NCBI GenBank assembly: GCA_021199395.1
Contig: JAJQIE010000186.1
Coordinates: forward strand, 1-7,522
DNA from: Lachnospiraceae bacterium
GTDB lineage: Bacteria; Bacillota; Clostridia; Lachnospirales; Lachnospiraceae
Reading direction: 5' to 3'
Length of the DNA: 7,522 nt
The first letter of the stretch is position 1; every line of letters starts with the position of its first letter. The notes under the pieces are model-generated. The model saw only the letters and a program-made list of their open reading frames with translations. It was not told where the DNA came from and did not search any database. The translations under genes were made by a program, and so were the position numbers. Below are positions 3,574-7,522 of the stretch, one piece after another.

Positions 3574-5574
3574 TTGAGTAAGACATATTATGTGTGTAAA
3601 TATACGCCGATTGAGCTGTTGAAGGCTTTCGGCGGGGAGTGCGAGAACCTGAATACGATGCCGGAAGGCTTTGACTATGCGGATCAGATCGCGCACCCGA
3701 ATATCTGCGGGTTTGGAAAATCGGTATTGGAGGCAGTGCTTGCGGGCGGTGATCAGGTAAAGGAGCTGGTGCTGGTCAACTGCTGCGACACGATCCGCAG
3801 CGTGTATGATCTGCTGGAGGATTCCGGCCAGATGGATTTTCTGTATATGGTGGACATGCTCCACGGTGGAAATGTGTGCAGCCGGGAGCGTGTGGCTGCG
3901 CAGCTGAAGGATCTGGCAAAAAAATATGGCGAATATAAGGGGCGCAGTTTTGATCCGGCAGCGTTTCAAAAGGCATTTGAGCCGCAGGAGCGCATCCTGA
4001 AGCCGCACATTGCCGTGCTCGGCGCACGTATGGGTGAAGAGCTTTTTGAAATGACGAAGGCCAGTATGCCTCTGCCGGTCGTAAATGAGACCTGTGTGAA
4101 TAACCGCTCGGTGGCGTGGACCTGTCAGGGAGTATATTCGGGCGGAGACGGCAAAGGTGTTGATCGGGAAGAGGAAATTACGTCTCGGTCGGAAACATCC
4201 GTTCGCGGCGAAGCTGATATTCGTGGCGAAACGGGTACTCATATCGAAGCTGGCGCTGTGGATTTTGACGCTCTGATGGACTGGTACGCGGGCGAGCTTC
4301 TTGGGCAGATCCCGTGTATGCGTATGCTGGACAACACCGGACGCAGGCAGCTTTATCAGGATCCCTCGCTCAAGGGGATTATTTATCACACTGTAAAATT
4401 CTGTGATTTTTACAGCTTTGAATACTCAGAAATCAAGTCGCATACGGACGTGCCGCTTCTGAAAATCGAGTCGGATTATACGGTACAAAGCAGCGGGCAG
4501 TTACTGACCCGGCTGGAGGCATTTGCGGAGAGCCTGAGCCTGAATCCCCATGTCGCGGAAGAGATCTGGAAAGCACAGAGAAGTGAAAACGCCCCCTCGC
4601 AAAGCTCGGCGGCGGACGGCGCAGCCTGTTCGGGGGAAAATAGAACAGGCCAGTCAGGTGCGCTGTATGCGGGAGCAGACGGTTCGGGTCAATCGGCTGC
4701 GTTTCATGCAGGGGCAGATGGGAGCGGGCAATTTAACACGCTGCATGCGGGAACTCACAGTGGAAAGGGACGTCACATGGGAAAGGGATATTTTGCGGGG
4801 ATCGACAGCGGCTCTACGAGCACGGACGTCGTGATTTTAAATAAGAAAAAGGAAATGGTGGCAGGCATCATTTTGCCGACCGGCGCGGGCGCGGCTATCG
4901 GCGCGGAGCGCGCTCTGGAACAGGCGTTAAACGAGGCAAAGCTTGTGCGGGAGGACATTGACGCGGTAGTTACCACCGGCTATGGCCGCACCGCGATACA
5001 GGCTGGCGACAGGAGCATCACGGAAATCACCTGTCATGCCAGAGGCGCGCATTTTCTGGAGCCGCGGGTGCGGACAGTTGTGGATATTGGCGGGCAGGAC
5101 AGCAAGGTCATCCGGCTCGATGAGGATGGTTCTGTAAAGAATTTTGTTATGAATGACAAATGTGCGGCGGGTACTGGCCGCTTTCTGGAAATGATGGCGA
5201 GAACGATGGAAATGAGCCTGGACGAAATCGGAAAGGCGGGGCTTTCCTATGACGAGGATATCACGATATCCAGTATGTGTACGGTCTTTGCGGAGTCGGA
5301 GGTCGTCTCGCTGATTGCGCAGAACAAAAAGCCGGATGATATCGTCCATGGCCTGAACAAAGCGGTAGCGGCCAAGACAGCGGCGCTCGTGAAGCGCGTC
5401 GGCGGCGAGGAAGCGTATATGATGACTGGTGGCGTAGCGCAGAACCGGGGACTGGTAAAGACGCTGGAGGAACGGCTTGGAACAAGGCTGATCATCAGTG
5501 ACAAGGCGCAGCTGTGCGGGGCGCTTGGCGCGGCGCTTTTTGCGGCGGATATGGGTGTATATCCGTCAGAATGA
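3574..5574 (+). CDS. Fusion of a 2-hydroxyacyl-CoA dehydratase subunit with its ATP-dependent activase (HgdC-like)
   Basis: The 666-residue protein has two parts. Residues 1-335 are a second dehydratase-family subunit (YTPIELLKAFGGE at 10-22), with candidate cluster cysteines Cys45 (HPNICGFGKS), Cys70/71 (VNCCD) and Cys277 (HTVKFCDFY). Residues 402-666 are an ASKHA-fold activase: GIDSGSTSTDVV (409-420), DIGGQDSK (504-511), NDKCAAGTGRFLE (527-539), MCTVFAESE (568-576) and TGGVAQNRG (618-626). Cys530 and Cys569 are 39 residues apart, as Cys127 and Cys166 are in HgdC, where they hold the cluster shared by the homodimer. The activase uses ATP to push an electron into the dehydratase. The parts are joined by a repeat linker (359-397), and a low-complexity insert (188-229) breaks the dehydratase domain. 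TTG 3574 is chosen over GTG 3511 because AGAGAGG stands 8 nt before it and family similarity starts there. Usually the activase is a separate gene. Confidence 0.88.
   Translation: MSKTYYVCKYTPIELLKAFGGECENLNTMPEGFDYADQIAHPNICGFGKSVLEAVLAGGDQVKELVLVNCCDTIRSVYDLLEDSGQMDFLYMVDMLHGGNVCSRERVAAQLKDLAKKYGEYKGRSFDPAAFQKAFEPQERILKPHIAVLGARMGEELFEMTKASMPLPVVNETCVNNRSVAWTCQGVYSGGDGKGVDREEEITSRSETSVRGEADIRGETGTHIEAGAVDFDALMDWYAGELLGQIPCMRMLDNTGRRQLYQDPSLKGIIYHTVKFCDFYSFEYSEIKSHTDVPLLKIESDYTVQSSGQLLTRLEAFAESLSLNPHVAEEIWKAQRSENAPSQSSAADGAACSGENRTGQSGALYAGADGSGQSAAFHAGADGSGQFNTLHAGTHSGKGRHMGKGYFAGIDSGSTSTDVVILNKKKEMVAGIILPTGAGAAIGAERALEQALNEAKLVREDIDAVVTTGYGRTAIQAGDRSITEITCHARGAHFLEPRVRTVVDIGGQDSKVIRLDEDGSVKNFVMNDKCAAGTGRFLEMMARTMEMSLDEIGKAGLSYDEDITISSMCTVFAESEVVSLIAQNKKPDDIVHGLNKAVAAKTAALVKRVGGEEAYMMTGGVAQNRGLVKTLEERLGTRLIISDKAQLCGALGAALFAADMGVYPSE
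4135..4260 (+). other. Low-complexity insert within the dehydratase domain of the fusion protein
   Basis: These bases encode residues 188-229, a hydrophilic stretch rich in Gly, Glu, Ser, Arg and Thr with repeated RGE units (SVRGEADIRGETGTHIEAG). It sits between VAWTCQGVY and FDALMDWYAGELL, two patches that look like ordinary family sequence. It reads as a surface loop expansion. Composition resembles the linker further on. Confidence 0.55.
4648..4764 (+). repeat. Three 13-codon tandem repeats forming the interdomain linker
   Basis: Residues 359-397 of the fusion protein are three units of 13: GQSGALYAGADGS, GQSAAFHAGADGS and GQFNTLHAGTHSG. The DNA units are clearly related but not identical, so the expansion is not very recent. 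The unit is Gly/Ala-rich and flexible. A more degenerate stretch (SSAADGAACSGENRT) comes before it. Confidence 0.8.
4762..4779 (+). promoter_or_regulatory. Internal ribosome binding site and ATG for free activase
   Basis: GGAAAGGGA (4762-4770) lies 6 nt before an in-frame ATG (4777), which begins MGKGYFAGIDSGS, exactly where stand-alone activases begin. Translation from here would give a 265-residue protein, the usual family length of about 260. The same gene could thus yield both fused and free activase. It may equally be a relic of two genes that merged. Confidence 0.55.
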
Positions 5575-5843
5575 TCGGGCGTTTATCACATGTCGCGCGG
5601 GCTGCGATCGGCAAACCGCAAAAATCAATGTGTCTGTGTTCCGGCGATTACAGGCCACTGGAAAATGTGAAAAATACAGAGTGGTAAATTGTTCGATTCT
5701 ATAGTAAAATAAGAACATCGCAAAGGACGGCAGATCACAAAGGGGCGACACGGCAGCCTGAAGCTTTTTGCAGGGAACTGCAGGGAACCTCGATGATCGG
5801 TAAAATTTGATAAAAACATAACGATTATGAAAAGGAGCGAATT
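5575..5843. other. Intergenic stretch upstream of ybaB, with a 10-bp tandem repeat
   Basis: This 269-bp gap holds no supported gene, and I see no tRNA, SRP RNA or riboswitch core. It has a perfect tandem duplication of TGCAGGGAAC (5769-5788). A weak promoter could be TGGTAA (5682-5687) with TAAAAT (5705-5710), 17 nt apart, but the match is poor. No clear terminator follows the dehydratase fusion gene, so readthrough into ybaB is possible. Confidence 0.4.
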
Positions 5844-6194
5844 ATGGCAAAGCGTGGCGGTTTTCAGGGTGGAATGCCCGGTAATATGAACAACCTGATG
5901 AAACAGGCGCAAAAGATGCAAAAGCAGATGGAGGAGAACCAGAAAGCTCTCGAAGAACAGGAGTTTACGGCGGCCGCGGGCGGCGGCGCAGTTGAGGTGA
6001 CGATTTCCGGTAAAAGAGAAGTGACCAGGGTGAAGCTTTCGGAAGAAGTCGTAGACCCGGATGATATAGAGATGCTGGAGGATCTGATCACAGCGGCGAC
6101 CAATGAGGCGCTTCGCCAGGTGGAAGAGGCGGCGTCGGCTACCATGTCAAAGCTTACAGGCGGCATGGGCGGACTTGGAGGGTTCGGATTCTGA
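5844..6194 (+). CDS. ybaB: YbaB/EbfC family nucleoid-associated DNA-binding protein
   Basis: The 116-residue protein shows the family layout: a Gly/Met-rich start, a long helix ([20 protein letters not shown]), the central sheet with [20 protein letters not shown], then [22 protein letters not shown] and a glycine-rich tail ([11 protein letters not shown]). YbaB forms a dimer that binds DNA and is linked to nucleoid organisation and, through its position, to recombination repair. The ATG has AAGGAG (5832-5837) 6 nt before it. Its TGA shares one base with the ATG of recR (TGATG), so the two are coupled. Length is normal for the family. In many Firmicutes dnaX precedes it; here it does not. Confidence 0.95.
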   Translation: MAKRGGFQGGMPGNMNNLMKQAQKMQKQMEENQKALEEQEFTAAAGGGAVEVTISGKREVTRVKLSEEVVDPDDIEMLEDLITAATNEALRQVEEAASATMSKLTGGMGGLGGFGF

Positions 6195-6790
6195 TGGATT
6201 ACTACGGGAAACGGATGTCAAAGCTGATCGAAGAGCTTTCCGGACTGCCTGGAATCGGAAATAAATCCGCGCAGCGGCTGGCTTTTCACATCATCCATAT
6301 GCCAAAGGAGCGGGTAGCGCAGCTGACGGATGCGATCACGGACGCGCGTGAGAATGTCCGTTACTGCAAAGAATGCTGTACGCTGACCGATCAGGAAATC
6401 TGCCCGATCTGCAGCAATCCTTCAAGAGATAAAAAGACAATCATGGTGGTGGAGACGACCAGAGATCTGGCGGCATATGAAAAAACCGGAAAATACGAGG
6501 GCGTCTATCATGTCCTGCACGGTGCGATCTCACCGATGCTTGGAATCGGTCCGGGCGATATTCGTCTGAAGGAGCTGGTGCAGAGGCTTCAGGGAGACGT
6601 GGAGGAGGTCATCATCGCGACCAATTCCAGTCTCGAAGGCGAGACTACCGCTATGTACATCAGCAAACTGATCAAGCCGACCGGTATCAGAGTCACCCGT
6701 ATCGCGAGCGGCGTGCCGGTCGGAGGCGATCTGGAATACATCGACGAGGTCACTCTGCTGCGCGCGTTGGAGGGACGGGTAGAGCTGTGA
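6194..6790 (+). CDS. recR: Recombination mediator protein RecR
   Basis: The 198-residue protein has the standard RecR layout and length. A helix-hairpin-helix DNA-binding motif is at 15-32 ([18 protein letters not shown]). A four-cysteine zinc motif has Cys58-x2-Cys61 and Cys70-x2-Cys73. A Toprim domain follows, with [15 protein letters not shown] (85-99) and [12 protein letters not shown] (144-155), and the C-terminus has the conserved [20 protein letters not shown] (169-188). RecR acts with RecO and RecF to load RecA onto SSB-covered single-stranded DNA at gaps. It starts within the ybaB stop codon and has no ribosome site of its own beyond the glycine-rich ybaB end, so translation is coupled. 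A terminator follows. Confidence 0.97.
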   Translation: MDYYGKRMSKLIEELSGLPGIGNKSAQRLAFHIIHMPKERVAQLTDAITDARENVRYCKECCTLTDQEICPICSNPSRDKKTIMVVETTRDLAAYEKTGKYEGVYHVLHGAISPMLGIGPGDIRLKELVQRLQGDVEEVIIATNSSLEGETTAMYISKLIKPTGIRVTRIASGVPVGGDLEYIDEVTLLRALEGRVEL

Positions 6791-6838
6791 GCAGTCAACT
6801 GTTTACGAAAGCTTTAAACATACTATATATACTATTTG

Positions 6839-6866
6839 AGCAGGCACATCATGTACCTGCTTTTAT
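6839..6866 (+). terminator. Rho-independent terminator after recR
   Basis: AGCAGG (6839-6844) pairs with CCTGCT (6856-6861), extended inside by AC/GT after one mismatch, followed by a T-rich run (TTTTAT). It lies about 50 bp past the recR stop and closes the ybaB-recR unit. From here to 6974 no gene or other clear signal is seen, apart from a TGCCGC/GCGGCA inverted repeat (6888-6893 with 6908-6913). Confidence 0.7.
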
Positions 6867-6974
6867 AAGTAGTGATGAAGCGACAATTGCCGCACCTGCC
6901 TGGCGCAGCGGCAGATGGGGAAGAAATACCAGGCATCCTTCAGGCGAGTCAAAATAAAAAGAATATAGACGTTA

Positions 6975-7522
6975 TCAGCCGCATACAGTCAGAATACACT
7001 CGCAAATCTGCTCCGCCATCGTCATGATCAGGGAAAGGCGTGCGGTCTGGAGTGAGAGATATGGCTGGCTGCACTGAGCACCGGCGATTCCGGTAATGGA
7101 GATATCGCCGACTGCGGGCAGATTTTTATTTACGCCTACGCCGGGCTTCAGGCTGCCTGGGCGGACGAGCACCGTTCCTACCTTATTTCCATAGCCGAGA
7201 GAAGCATCTACAGCTATGATTTTGCTGTGCGGATGCTTTTTCTTTATATGTGAAAGTGTTTGAGACAGATTACAGGCATGGACGGTAGCATCCAGAGTAC
7301 CGTAGACGATAAGGGTATTCCCCGCGCGTTTTTCGAGCAGGCTGCCGGTGAGAGGGCCAAGGCTGTCGCCAATGATGCGGTCTGTCCCGATGCAGAGGAC
7401 GACCGGCTTTGGAGTATCCTGCGATTCCCGGAGAAGCTGCCCAAGCAGCAGCGGACAGAGCGGATAGGAAACCGGAATTTCCTGTCCGTGCAGGGTTTCG
7501 AAATTTCCCGGCAGGGCTTCAG
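6975..7522 (-). CDS. yyaC: YyaC-family sporulation protein (GPR-like fold), start beyond the window
   Basis: The minus-strand frame is open from the right edge to TGA 6977-6975, giving 181 residues without the N-terminus. It reads VVLCIGTDRIIGDSLGPL, VYGTLDATVHACNL, IIAVDASLGYGNKVGTV, KPGVGVNKNLPAVGDISITG and LQTARLSLIMTMAE, the conserved order of YyaC, a protein related to the germination protease GPR and found in spore formers. YyaC full length is about 200, so little is missing. Its molecular role is not settled; the GPR relation suggests peptidase-like or maturation activity in sporulation. It converges on recR; no clear terminator is visible after its stop. Confidence 0.9.
   Translation of the reverse strand, partial: EALPGNFETLHGQEIPVSYPLCPLLLGQLLRESQDTPKPVVLCIGTDRIIGDSLGPLTGSLLEKRAGNTLIVYGTLDATVHACNLSQTLSHIKKKHPHSKIIAVDASLGYGNKVGTVLVRPGSLKPGVGVNKNLPAVGDISITGIAGAQCSQPYLSLQTARLSLIMTMAEQICECILTVCG

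Noticed and set aside
3253..4389. Minus-strand ORF of 378 codons across the dehydratase genes
   Set aside because: It is antisense to two well-recognised proteins; long open antisense frames are common in GC-rich coding DNA, and the product has no recognisable motif.
5575..5843. SRP RNA or riboswitch upstream of ybaB
   Set aside because: No SRP tetraloop and no aptamer core that I know could be found; the only structure is a short tandem repeat.
7244..7444. Second minus-strand ORF of 66 codons near the right edge
   Set aside because: It is another frame of the yyaC gene, which shows the conserved motifs.

Overview
The window reads as a spore-forming member of the Clostridia, most likely Lachnospiraceae. 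The grounds are the ybaB-recR pair next to a gene of the YyaC sporulation family, an oxygen-sensitive 2-hydroxyacyl-CoA dehydratase type system, and frequent TTG starts behind strong Shine-Dalgarno sites. This is inference from gene content, not a database match.

Positions 1-2250 look like an accessory, AT-richer stretch. It has a DUF3800 gene on the minus strand with its own promoter and terminator, followed by a toxin-antitoxin graveyard: a RelE/ParE-like toxin whose start is broken, a RelE remnant on the other strand that has lost its 5' half, and two copies of a 75-bp direct repeat containing a 21-nt palindrome. The repeat turns out to be the conserved 5' part of a small unrecognised protein gene. 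The second copy is open (1519-1671) and overlaps a further tiny ORF by ATGA; the first copy is frameshifted. A hairpin-rich element (2069-2208) closes this part.

Positions 2252-5574 hold a two-gene system of the 2-hydroxyacyl-CoA dehydratase family. The first gene is a dehydratase-type subunit with three candidate iron-sulfur cysteines. The second is a second dehydratase-type subunit fused in frame to an ATP-dependent activase of the HgdC type. The fusion joint is a three-fold 13-residue repeat and ends at an internal Shine-Dalgarno plus ATG, so free activase could also be made. Together they would supply two iron-sulfur subunits and the ATP-driven electron activator; the substrate cannot be read from the sequence.

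Positions 5844-6790 are housekeeping: ybaB and recR, coupled by a TGATG overlap and ended by a terminator. In many Firmicutes dnaX lies directly upstream of ybaB; here that place is taken by the dehydratase genes. The window ends in a minus-strand YyaC-family gene that is cut by the right edge and converges on recR.
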